Positions 25,001-35,523 of a stretch of DNA of 64,000 nucleotides are shown in pieces. Source of the DNA: Pomacea canaliculata (Eukaryota > Mollusca > Gastropoda > Architaenioglossa > Ampullariidae); assembly GCF_003073045.1 (NCBI RefSeq), contig NC_037593.1, positions 12,036,735-12,100,734 of the forward strand, read 5' to 3'. The translations under genes were made by a program, and so were the position numbers. The first letter of the stretch is position 1, and every line of letters begins with the position of its first letter. The notes beneath the pieces were generated by a model. The model was not told where the DNA came from. It saw nothing but the letters and a program-made list of their open reading frames with translations, and ran no database searches.

Positions 25001-25339
25001 CATAAGCTTTGGACTGTAATAGTAGTTGTATGCTAATAGTCTGTAAACAAGAAAAAATGAAATCAGAACCAAGTCCCCTGAAATAGAATAAAATTTATGT
25101 ATTCTTCTGCCGATGTCAGTAAAATTATTTTGTCCTCAAATATTGATTTGAATAGAAATAATGAAAGGTGTTTTTAAGCATCATGATGGTAACCTTCGAG
25201 TGGGCTTTGGTTTCTGTGCACAAGTACAGTTTAAGGTAGTATCACCTTCGTGTCCAAGAATGAAAACAGAAGAAAAGTTATCACGATTGTAGCGGTTTCA
25301 CCGAAGTGTTTCAGTAACAGCGACTAGGTGTACTTTTAC

Positions 25340-25353
25340 GTGTCACGTGACAC
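25340..25353. promoter_or_regulatory. 14-bp palindrome centred on an E-box (CACGTG)
   Basis: GTGTCACGTGACAC is a perfect palindrome. The same 14 bp occurs in unit 3 (41482-41495), and unit 4 (about 57,314-57,327) has one change (TTGTCACGTGACAC). It lies about 1.7 kb before the GMC start codon. A bHLH or bHLH-Zip binding site is possible; that is inference. Confidence 0.35.
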
Positions 25354-25685
25354 TCCGTTGGGTGGGCGTTGTGCCTGAGTAACAAGAGGTCATAGCGCAG
25401 GACAGGTTACTTGACGGTATCTCGAACAGTGTCAACAAGTTGTGAGAATGTTTGTGTGCAAAATGATAGGCCCCAGAATTAGTGAGCGTGTGTGCGCATG
25501 TCACTAAGCGTTCGAGAGCAGAATGTGCATGTCACGTGAAGTTGCTGACATCTGTTTACAGCAACGTTGCGAAAAATAAAGCTGCATACAAGTTTTAAAA
25601 CTAAGGTAAACATATTACTAAAATGAGTAAACCAAGAAAACAAACTACCGTATCTCCAATGCAGAAAAAAGCAATAATTTATCCT

Positions 25686-25913
25686 AAAGGATAAGAAGAC
25701 ATAGGTGAGGTTAAAGACAGTAAAAGTACAGTAAGAAGGACGAAGGATAGGAAGACATAGGTGAGGGTTAAGGACAGTAAAAGTACAGTAAGAAGGACGA
25801 AGGATAGGAAGACATAGGTGAGGGTTAAGGACAGTAAAAGTACAGTAAGAAGGACGAAGGATAGGAAGACATAGGTGAGGGTTAAGGACAGTAAAAGTAC
25901 AGTAAGAAGGACG
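25686..25913 (+). repeat. 57-bp minisatellite, four copies (unit 2)
   Basis: The unit is GGATAGGAAGACATAGGTGA followed by a GGTTAAGGACAG..AGTACAGTAAGAAGGACGAA block, about 57 bp, repeated four times nearly perfectly. Unit 3 has one copy (41822-41880) and unit 4 four (57658-57884). Confidence 0.95.
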
Positions 25914-26634
25914 ACCGCTGTAATAGTGAGATGTTGCCTTATGTGACACTCACACAAAAGTGAGGCGAAACAATTTTAGCTTTGTTCATGTTCTACAGAC
26001 CTGGGAGAGGAAAATGAAAGACTTTTTAAAAACCATTGTGAGGAATATACACACAGCAAATATAAAAATAAGGAATTGATAATCTTTCAAATGTTGTGCA
26101 TATATCATTGTGACAGTCTTGCTGGAAATAAATCTATAAATCAAAAATATTTTATAACTACCGGCACCCTGCTGGAGCCACACATATTCAAAGCCACTAA
26201 CACAAGGAAGTTTTTTTTTTATTTTTTATTTTTTTACAAATAAATCCGAAATACTCTTACCATTTTCTTGTAGATGTAACATGTTTACATGTAAATTTTT
26301 CTGGGAAGTTTTCTTTGTACAGGAGGCAGCCAGTGTTCTGCCAATATGTAATGACAACTACGTGAATGACTGGCTGTACAAAAGGGGAATCTTTTTTTCT
26401 CCAATGGCTCGTTTGCTATTTGTAACAACATTCGCGGAACATACAAAATAATCTACTTGAAAATTAGCTTATTTTATTCGGTCAAACTGTAATTTCGCCG
26501 AACTTTTGAAACTTGTACAATAGCAGCCTGCCTTCCTGAGTCACCCAAATCCGCCTTTTGTCATAAGATGAGAGAGAAATATGCTCATTGCCTTTTCCAA
26601 GTTTATCCAAAACAGTCTGGTTAGTTCATTGCGC

Positions 26635-26642
26635 TATAAAAG
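26635..26642 (+). promoter_or_regulatory. TATA-like box upstream of GMC gene 2
   Basis: TATAAAAG sits in a block conserved in all three units (CAAGTTTATCC...GGTTAGTTCATTGCGC then the box, then TGTTCAATTGTC). Units 3 and 4 have TACAAAAG at the same place. A start site about 30 bp downstream would give a leader of some 430 nt before the ATG, possibly shortened by a leader intron ending at the TTTCAG just before the ATG. Confidence 0.45.
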
Positions 26643-27091
26643 TGTTCAATTGTCTTCCTTTATCTGCTGTCATGACCTGCCGCGTCCTGCAGTTCATCTC
26701 ACAGGTGTTTCATGCACTTTGATTCTTAGTGCTTTTGCTTTTTTAAAATTAATCTTTTTATCTTCTTATGATTATTCTGGGCTACAGCTGATGAAGAAGT
26801 CATGTGCATATGCGTATGTCTTGTCATATACTCGTTTGCATACTATCTTGTAATGGGTCTTCCCTTGTCCATCAAAACTTATGTTGTTACTGTTGTTATT
26901 TTTATTAGTATTTATTAATTATAATTACTTGTTACTGAATATGCCGTTTTCTCGGCGACCTGGACGTTCCAAACCCTGACTTATAACATATAGGAATCTA
27001 CAATTAAAAATCCCTCCTTCTCTCTCTCACACACACGAGCTCGCAACAGCGATCAAACCTTACAGACTAATCCACCTGTTTCAGACGAGAG

Positions 27092-30000
27092 ATGGCGGCC
27101 TTGATGTCAGTTGCTGCTGTGGTGCTGGTAGCTGTGATAGCTTTGGTGGTCGTCATACTGCTTGCCGAGTCTCCAACTCCACTCACAACCTCCATTGATG
27201 CAGAATACGATTATATCATAGGTGAGGAACTAATGAATAGATCATAGTAATTAATGAATAGGTCATTATGTTGTATATCAGTCCGCCCAGGTGATAAACT
27301 AATGAACAGATGAAACTTATAATAATTGTTATGTTGTCAACCCAAGTACGTTAGGGTGTGAGACACCAGCATCATCTTCACGTTGTCCGTCATTAGTCTC
27401 AGATTCATCGTTGACCCTTGATAGACAAGTTACAGCTGTTTGTCAGTCTGCCTATTGTGATACATAAGTTACAGCTGTCTGTCAGTCTGACTGTTGTGAT
27501 AGATAAGTTATAGTCAGCTGTAAGTCTACTTATTGTTATAGGTTACAGCTGTCTGTCAAGCCGCCTATGAGTTCCGCCACATTCTCTCTACACACGCTGT
27601 CGCCACTCTTGTCTGTGAGTTTGTTCTATCTCGGCTTGATGGTTGCTAGCTGCCCCTCAAACCTTCTTCATTCACTCCAGAAAGTACAAAACTCCGCCGC
27701 ACGTCTGGCGCTTAGAGCAAAATAAGACCATGTCAGTCATCTGTTTCGTTTTCTACACTGGTTCCTGCACTGACTATTTCCCTTAACTTCTTTTCCTACA
27801 TCCCTGCCAGTATATCCCGCTTTTCATCTGATGACGCCCTATCATCAAAACAACGACATATGGTCACTAGATTGTATAGGTACTACTCAGCAAAACAGTG
27901 GAACTCTCCTCCATTCCATTTCCTTCAACCTATCATAGAATCCTTTAAATCGGCACTTTAAAACATTTGTTCCACGAGGGTTACTCCTAACCCCAGTCAC
28001 CATATTAGTCTTCCTGCTCGTCTTCCTCTGCAGATTTATGACACTCTCCATCCTTATTGTTTGTTCCCTGGTTGTCCCTTTGTCTCACTTGTCAGCATAG
28101 CTGTCCTTCCGTCCTTTGTATTCTATCCATTACTTCTACTTGTCGCAAGCCTAGTACAGACTTTTCTTAAAGTTCGCATCTTGCTGATGTAGAATGTGGA
28201 CTCTGTCGAGAATACAGACATTTGACAACAACTGTATGAGCAGGTCGCTCTGAACATTTGAAGTGAGACACAAAGCAATCAATTTGTCCTGAACACGGTC
28301 ACCACCCTCTAGGGACACCTGCAACTCCCTTTAAGGTGCAGTTTGGTCTGGTTTGGCCACGTGACCCGGCAGGACACTCTAAGACCGTCTTTCAATGTAC
28401 ATTGGATGGGGTAGACGCTAAGATGAAGGAAGAAGTGGACTGGTCGTTCCAAGCAGGAATTGTCGACCGCCGCTCGACTTGTCAGCCACAGTGTGTAACA
28501 ACTTGCTCCCTCCGACAACAAATATAACTATTCATCAACTACTACCAGACAATAGACGAATGAATGAATTAAAGCAAATCACGAGTACTGCCTTTCAATG
28601 ATTGTTATAACCGAGTATGCACAGTGATACATTCAAACCGGAGCAAGAGAATGACGGGCGAAAAATCAGCTGGAAAACCAACCGTGCCAAACAAGATTTT
28701 GTCTGCGTTGCAATGTACCTTGCTGTGTTTTATACTTACATTATTTATTTCTACAATTGCACACATAATGAATACAAGGTCTGAGATGCCGTTTGTTTTT
28801 CATGTGCTTTAGTGGGGGCGGGGTCAGCGGGCTGCGTGCTGGCCAGTCGGCTGTCCGAAGATGATGACGTGCGTGTCTTGCTGCTGGAGGCGGGGCCAGA
28901 TGACCAGGGCGTGACAGATTTTTCCGTTCCTCTTTATGGCGCGTGGCATGTGCGGAGGAAAGACTTCAGCTGGAACAGTTTCACTGAATCTCAGAGCCAC
29001 AGCCTAGACGGCTATAAACAAAAGGTGACAGTGGAAAGCTAACACTGACACATAGATTGGAGGACACACACACACACAGAGTATACATGTATCCCTAAGT
29101 TAGAACACATACTCATGTAGTATTTATGATTTGGTTTATTTGATTACAGAACAAGTAACCTATAAATCTTTAAATAATCAGTAAATAGCCTATAAAATAG
29201 AGGAAAGAAAAATATAAAGTGAGAGAGAATAAAGTATGAATGTATTAACTGATACAAAGTACTCATTGGACAGGTCTATGTGAGTGTTCGCGCGTGCACG
29301 CATGTGTGCGTACATGTTTGATATTATAAAGAATTTTGCATGTGTGTGTACAGATACCTATGTATGTGGAGGTATTCGATTTTGTATGAGGTTTACATTG
29401 TATACTATATGCACAATTGACTTGCGAACATGTCATAAAATATTTTGCATTTTCTATCTTTGTCTCACAGGCATTGACGTTTATACGCACACACACACAC
29501 ACAAATCAAATATTTGTTTTCAGTATTTAAAAGAACAGTTTATCGTGTACAGAATAAACACTGTTTTTTCCTTCTCGAAAGAAAATGATATTTACACGAG
29601 GGAAGGTTCTGGGCGGAAGTTCCAACCTTAATGCGATGATCTACATCCGGGGCAGTCGCCATGATTATGATAACTGGGCCAAGTCCGGCGCAGAAGGCTG
29701 GAGTTACCAGGATGTATTGCCCTACTTCTTGAAGTCGGAAGACATACTCAGTCCAGATTTGTTGGATTCTAGTACGTGCTGAACGTAACAGATTTATGTT
29801 CTCAAAGCCTACAGGAAAAAAAAAAAAGAAAAAAAGGAAAAGCAATAGAATCGAATAAATGATAGAGCAGTCTGACAAAATCGTGAAACTGGATTTCTGA
29901 ATAATCAATGTCTTCCATTTCATTCTCAGCACTTCCACATCTTGAAACTTTTTTCTTATCTACCATACGTTCAGTATTCTTTCTCTCCCCATTACAGTTT

Positions 30001-33000
30001 AGCCACAGCAGATAACTGTTTCTGTAATAAATCATAATATAGATTGCGCTGTCTTCGCAGAGTACCATGGGAAAGGAGGCCCTCTAAAGGTAGAGATTCC
30101 GGACACCACACAACTGGCACAAGAGATCTTACGTGCTGGAAAGGAGCTGGGCTACCCCGAGGTGGATCCCAACGGCGAGACTATGCTAGGTGAGACGATG
30201 TTCATTTAATATCGAGTCGGTTAAGAAATATTTTTTTAGTCTCTATATTAGAAGGTCAGAAGGATGAGCAGACGGGCGGTGAGGAAGAAAGAAACAATGC
30301 TTGTTAGACCCGAAATCTATGCATTTAAATGAGCAAAATATTTAAATATCTTTTCGTTTAGGTTAAGATGCTTACCTCATTTCCAAACCCCATTGTCTGA
30401 TTGTCGTAATTTTTTGTTCAGAGTTAACCTGTTTCTTTCAGGTTTCAGCAGGGTGCAGGCGACCCAGAAGAACGGAGTCCGCTACAGCACGTCACGCGCC
30501 TTTTTACACCCTGTCCTTGACCGCTCTAATCTGCATGTTGGGGTCAATGCTCACGTCACTCGAGTGTTGATCGAAGACGGAGTGGCGAGAGGAGTGGAGT
30601 TTAGTCTGGATGGGACCCTGCGCACAGTTCGTGCCAAGAAGGAAGTGATTGTGTCTGCTGGTGCCATCGGGTCTCCACAGATCCTCATGTTGTCCGGAGT
30701 TGGTCCCAGAGACCATCTAGAGTCTCATGGAGTAGGTGCTTCTACCGTCTTTTGTCGTTTTTAATAAGTTCTGTTTGTAGACATATATGTCAAGAACGGA
30801 AGAGGCTCTTCACCAAGGTTTCGATAAATGAGTATCTTTCTTGGTGATTAGAGAAAAAAGCTAACACCTGCTAGTTCTTTTACATAACTGCTTTTGTTTA
30901 GTGCAAAAGCAACATAGTTCGCAACCCTCTTATCATCCCGAACTCGTCTCTCTTTATTTTCACGTCGCTGTCTTCAGATCAAAGTTCATGTTGACCTACC
31001 CGTTGGTGATAACCTGCAGGATCACCTCCTTATGAACATCGGTATTAGCATCAACGACTCCATCGGTATCACCTGGGAGAAGGCAAGCAGTTTGTGGGAG
31101 CGTGCTAAGTACTGGCTCTTCGGGAAAGGTAACTCACTTTTTTCCAAAAGAGTCTGTGGTAACTCTTCAGTTCTCAGCCATAATTTAGCTTTCTTGAAAG
31201 AGCTTGTGTGTGTGTGTGTGTGCGAGTGGGCTAGTCAGGAGACCTTTCCCATAAAGTTTCAAACTTTTTCTTACATGAAAAGTACTTCTGACCTCTTTCC
31301 CACTCAACCTAAGACAAACAAATAAACAACAAACAAACAAAAAGAAAAACTAGTGACTTTTTTCTAAGACCTTTACTTGTTTTGTATCTTCAGGAATCCT
31401 CAGCTCCACATACGGTACAGAGACCCTTGCTTTCATGGCCAGTAATGAAGAAAAACGAAAACTAAGATGGCCAGATGTTGAGCTTAATCTGTTTTCTTCC
31501 CTATTCTTTAGAGATTCCGACATTCTGACGGCAGAGGTGAGAAAAAAGACATTGATCCAATCAACCAAACAGCCAGCCAGTCAGACGGCTAACCAACTAA
31601 CCACCTACTCACCCTGTAACTCCATTCTTTGGGCGTCGTTTTCTCTGTTGATTAGTTATTACTTGTCTTTAATTGCTGATATTTCCCCCCTTCTTGTAGT
31701 TCCTCAGATATTTCTTATAATATATAACACAACATAATATGATACTATAATATAATATTTTAGTATTTAGTAATTACTTTCTTTGCTGAGAAAGATATTC
31801 TGAGGAATTGTTTACTGTTATTTCTGGTAATTTCTGGTTGATAAATAGTTTATATAAGTGCCTGAAAAGTGAAAATGTGACAGCCTGATCGACAATAAAG
31901 ATCACGAGAGTGTGTAGCAGAACATCCTTCGACTGAATCTCCGTTAGGTTTTAGCCACGCATTTCACGACACCTTTGCTGTTGTTCGCAGAACATAGAAC
32001 GAGTGTCTGGAAGAAAAAATAAAGTCGGGCTGTCATGCTTATCCACGCTGCTGCACTCTCTCAGCGTGGGGTCAGTGCGCCTGCGCAGTGGGAATCCTGT
32101 GGACGACCCCGTCATTGACCCGCACTATTTAGAGAGGCCAGAGGACGTGGAGGTCATTCTGTACGGTAAGCGAGGCACTGACCACTCGTCCTTCCGTTCT
32201 TCCTCCCCAAGCCATTTAAAGACTAGTTACTAAAGCTGAAGAAAGAGATTGTAAGACCTCTAACACATTTTTTCATGTGTTCAGTTTTTCTATTTAGAAG
32301 GACAAATATTTTTATTTCACGGTCTTGGGCTCATTTATTGTTCTGTTTCCTTTGCTTATAAAAGGTTCATTAGTAGATATTTTAGTATTGTCGGTGTTTA
32401 ATATTTAGTATTAGTAATATTTATTAATATTGTAGATAACTACTACAGATTGAAAAATACGGATTAGAAGTACATTATCCATTTTATGTTTTCAGGGTCA
32501 AGGAAAACACTTTATCAGAATTGATGGAATTATTAAGTATATTTGTAAAAAACGTTTTATAATTATTTCAATGTCAGGTATAAAAGTCTGTAAGGAGCTG
32601 GTGAACACTTCTGCTTTACGGAAATTTGGAGCGGAACTGGCAGACAAACCGGTGAGAGCATGCGCGGACAAGCACGCGCCGGACTCTGACGATTACTGGC
32701 GCTGCGCCATTCGCTACTCCGTGTCCACGTCCTTTCACATCACCGGCACGTGCAAAATGGGTGACGTCACTGACAACACCACGGTGGTCGACAGTCAGCT
32801 GAGGTGAGTCGCTGTAGGGACTCGACAATAAAACGTTGGAAACGTCGTTAACATTTGATTAAATCTTGAGAAACCCTTAAAATATTACGGCTACGTGGCA
32901 GTTAGTAGCAAGAAAAAAAAAGAGAAATATTTTCCTTACTTTTACCGTTTTCAGTTAACCGTGGTAACACTGGTTATAATGAAAATGATAATTAATAATA

Positions 33001-33856
33001 AAGTTATTTTTTATCATCCTCTTTTTTGGTAAATAAGAGATAGCCTGTAGAGTTAGTTACCTTTTGTATTTATGTAAAATTTAAAAGAGATTTGTCGTTT
33101 AAGTGAGCTGTGAAAGTAGAAACGGATGCAGTGCTTCTCGAACAAATCCTTTGCAGGTAACCGCCACACTGTGGAACTCTTGACCCTAAATGATCTCAGA
33201 TAACATTGATAGTTTACAACAGTCTCGACCGTTATTCCGGTTGCTTTAAGACTTAGGTTACTTTGCAAACACCATTAACTGTGTACAAGGCCTCGTACGT
33301 TTTAAAGATAATTTGATATTACACTATACCAAAGCTTTAATTTTTATTTCTCTATTTTGAATATGAATGATAGAAAGCAAGGTTCCAAATGCTTCCTAAG
33401 TTATTCCCTTCACTGGTTAAATCCCCAACATGCGCAGACAAAGCATCTGGATTGAATTTCCGCCATGAGTTGATGTGCTCTGTCTGTGCGGATTGTGTGC
33501 ACCTCAGAAGAGCCAGGTGCAATGTTTTGAGGAGGAAAAGCAGTAGCCCATGCTATTTAAGACAGTAGAGAAGTAAATATGTTTGTCCTCGCTTGGCTCG
33601 TAACACTGGATATGGCACAAGAGGAAATAGAGAATGATTGACTGTTCAAAGGAATTTAAAAAAGAAATGTCCGTCAATGTACTGGCAGTTTGACATTCTG
33701 ACCTGTCCTCTTGTGTTCAGGGTCAAGGGTATCCGTAGCCTGCGGGTGGTGGATGCCTCCATCATGCCCACCATCGTCTCCGGCAACACCAACGCCGCTG
33801 TCATCATGATTGCAGAAAAGGCTGCAGACATCATCAGGGGGCGCTCTACTGTGTGA
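27092..33856 (+). CDS. GMC oxidoreductase copy 2 (intact; choline/glucose dehydrogenase-like flavoprotein)
   Basis: It has ten exons with GT-AG borders and matching phases: 27092-27221, 28813-29024, 29582-29771, 30061-30189, 30442-30731, 30978-31128, 31394-31536, 31991-32165, 32578-32803 and 33721-33856. The coding length is 1,782 nt, 593 residues, normal for the family. Residues 1-25 are strongly hydrophobic (signal peptide or anchor). Then comes [14 protein letters not shown], with the FAD dinucleotide motif GAGSAG at 45-50 and LLLEAG closing the Rossmann unit. GMC signature 1 ([19 protein letters not shown]) starts at 120 and signature 2 ([15 protein letters not shown]) is at 294-308. The C-terminal half holds the active-site motif [10 protein letters not shown] (His527) and SGNTNA (Asn571), the usual His/Asn pair that abstracts the substrate proton. 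The family oxidises alcohols, sugars, choline and related substrates with FAD; the substrate here is unknown. The N-terminus suggests secretion or membrane attachment. This is the only complete intact copy in the array. Confidence 0.93.
27425..27565 (+). repeat. 39-bp tandem repeat in intron 1 of copy 2
   Basis: Four imperfect units of the pattern GATAGACAAGTTACAGCTGT followed by CTGTCAGTCTGCCTATTGT. Copy 3 also has four (43905-44050) and copy 4 five (59762-59950); copy 1 keeps only one. Confidence 0.75.
27562..28210 (+). mobile_element. LINE (Jockey/CR1-like) reverse transcriptase C-terminal fossil, intron 1 of copy 2
   Basis: In two successive frames it reads [14 protein letters not shown] and [20 protein letters not shown], then [12 protein letters not shown]. 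This is the familiar end of non-LTR reverse transcriptases (SRLDYCN...[11 protein letters not shown]...LHWLPV). Stops and frameshifts make it dead. The same fossil is in intron 1 of copies 3 (about 44,041-44,660) and 4 (about 59,941-60,560) but not in copy 1. Confidence 0.75.
28330..28545 (+). mobile_element. Second LINE 3'-end fossil, intron 1 of copy 2
   Basis: One frame reads [13 protein letters not shown] and the next [13 protein letters not shown]..., resembling the C-terminal WFGHV-R-DTL region and basic tail of other LINE ORFs, followed by [15 protein letters not shown]. It is also present in copies 1 (16,200), 3 (about 44,815-45,050) and 4 (about 60,715-60,945). Confidence 0.55.
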
Positions 33857-34676
33857 CGTCAGCAGATCTTGTGATGAAAACACCTGAGGATAAAGGGCCT
33901 CGAACCTTATAGTTTTTTTGTTTTTTTTGTCTTAAAAGTTTTGAGGAATTCAGCCATCCAGCTATTCATTCGTAGGAAGGTTTAAGGGAACAGTTCACTA
34001 ATCAAACCATACATTTTAAAGAGTAATGCAGTACACCTTGTGGTCTTTCTTCCACTTGAGATGGAGGACAAGGAGGAGGACAGTTTCACTGCGATGGTTA
34101 CTTACACAGCCTCATTGTTTTTGGAACAAAAATGCCTGAATGTCATGAACTTTGATTTTTCTAAAAATTAAATAATATCCCAACATGATTACAGCTTATC
34201 CGCAACAGACAGAATAAAAAGATTTAAATGATAAATTTAGTGCAATTTTTCTATCAAAATTATTTTAGAGATTCAATGGTGAGGCAAACAGCGGAGTGTT
34301 CTTTCAGTAAATGAAACCAACGCAGTGTAAAATATTGTTCTTTCTGATTAAGTATGAATTTTCCTTGTTATCGTCTAAAACGAGGCCAGATTATATTTTG
34401 TCTTATCTGTCAACACCAAGAAAAGCAAACTAAATATTTACGACGTGAATGTAGATTTTATTTTAAATAAACTCTTTTACAAACATCAAATGCTCATTCA
34501 TCTATGTTCTCACACTTCGACCGCACAAGCAAATAGTAAGAAGATCATATCACCTTACAAACTTCTTTTGAAATCGGGTTCATAGGAGAAAGAGTGAAGA
34601 AGATATACCGAGTGTATGCTATGTTTTACTAATTAATATATAAATATTATGATAAGTTGTAACATCCAAGTATACA

Positions 34677-34701
34677 ATGCATCTTATCTTAAAAGATGCA
34701 T
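34677..34701. repeat. short hairpin with 9-bp stem
   Basis: ATGCATCTT (34677-34685) pairs with AAGATGCAT (34693-34701) around a 7-nt loop. TAAATATTATGAT occurs on both sides, suggesting a tiny palindromic insertion. Confidence 0.5.
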
Positions 34702-35069
34702 AAATATTATGATTAAACAGTGGAGATCACAGTCATAACCGCTGGAATTCTTCCTGTAGTGTTTATATTCACTACTGTAAAAGTGATGTACATCAGAATA
34801 TGTATTAGAGTAAGTTTGCATTTTTAAACAAATAGCTCTCAAAATCGTCGAAATGGTCGAAAGAATTGTTCATATTAGGGAAAGAATAAACAAAACAAAA
34901 AAACAAAAAACATAAACATTAACATTGTCGATCAAGTCAAACAAATGGTCGCTTGCAAGCACTAGACTATATGGTTTCCATTGTCAATCAATAGGTTTTA
35001 ATGAAAGGCTTGATAGAAAATTGATCATATTAGAGAACGAAAAACATTCCAAAGCAAAACGAAAATGAT

Positions 35070-35150
35070 CGCCACTCCAAGTTTCGAACACACCAACTTT
35101 CAAACATCAGGCTTCGTTCATAGCCACTAGGCGAAGGTGAAGCTCACGAA
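35070..35150 (-). repeat. tRNA-derived SINE remnant (minus strand)
   Basis: On the minus strand an A-box-like CGCCTAGTGGC is followed about 45 nt later by a B-box-like GTGTTCGAAAC, the spacing of a tRNA head. A second piece with A-box-like CTAGTGCTTGC lies at about 34,945-34,975. The sequence is not folded well enough to be a functional tRNA. Confidence 0.45.
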
Positions 35151-35454
35151 GCTTTGTAATCTAACGTACTTGTAGAAACATCGTGTCGCTTGTGTTGTTG
35201 GGCCCTCATTTATTTTACCTTGACCTGTAATCAGTTTAAGGCCTTGAGCTATTCTGCCTGTCGCAATTCACTTTATGCCACCCTTCACAGTATTTAAAAG
35301 TTGTACAATTAGCCCCAGAACAAGTTTCATAGCTTTCAAAGAGTGAAGCGGAGGTTGGCTTAGAAGGGAAGTGTGCAAGGTCGCTGACGTCACGCTTCCG
35401 AAGGCTTCCGAAGTTCCGCAGGCTTCCGAAGTTGCTTCATCGTTCAGGAAAAAA

Positions 35455-35523
35455 AGATCAGCGGGCCGGATGGCACCGCGTCGCGGGCCAGATATGGCCC
35501 GCGGGCCGTAGGTTGGGCATCCC
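35455..35523. mobile_element. hAT-like transposon terminus (right end fragment)
   Basis: Reverse complemented, the end reads CAGGGATGCCCAACCTACGG followed by CCCGCGGGCC...TCTGGCCCGC...CCGGCCCGC. This is the typical end of a widespread hAT MITE group with GGCCCGC repeats. I cannot find the matching left end or a clear 8-bp duplication, so the left boundary is unknown. Confidence 0.5.

Larger units (their letters stand above)
22074..26580 (+). other. Duplicated upstream DNA of unit 2; no supported gene
   Basis: Short frames here are mostly shared between the three units because the DNA is duplicated. Between-unit differences in them are largely amino-acid changing, which argues against coding. 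It includes two related internal modules (about 22,480-23,100 and 25,440-26,040) and a 57-bp minisatellite. A donor-like site (AAACTG|GTAAGA, 23,256) follows a short GC-richer block and could be a leader exon. Confidence 0.5.
22074..34080 (+). repeat. Tandem segmental duplication, unit 2 (upstream DNA plus GMC gene 2)
   Basis: From about 22,074 the sequence aligns with 36,848 onward (unit 3) and from about 22,217 with 54,209 onward (unit 4). The homology runs through the upstream DNA and the whole gene, then fades 3' of the stop codon (the GGTCTTTCTTCCACTTG block is still recognisable near 34,043 and 50,133). This unit lacks the Tigger element and solo LTR of unit 3. Confidence 0.85.

Noticed and set aside
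25686..25913. CRISPR-like regular repeats
   Set aside because: Units are head-to-tail without unique spacers, in an intron-bearing eukaryotic genome; it is a minisatellite.
25479..25949. 156-codon minus-strand frame with repeated SYCTFTVLNPHLCLP
   Set aside because: It is the 57-bp minisatellite read in reverse. The frame depends on repeat length and is lost in unit 3.
35070..35150. possible functional tRNA gene
   Set aside because: A- and B-box-like blocks are present at tRNA spacing, but the acceptor and anticodon stems do not pair well. It is better called a SINE remnant.
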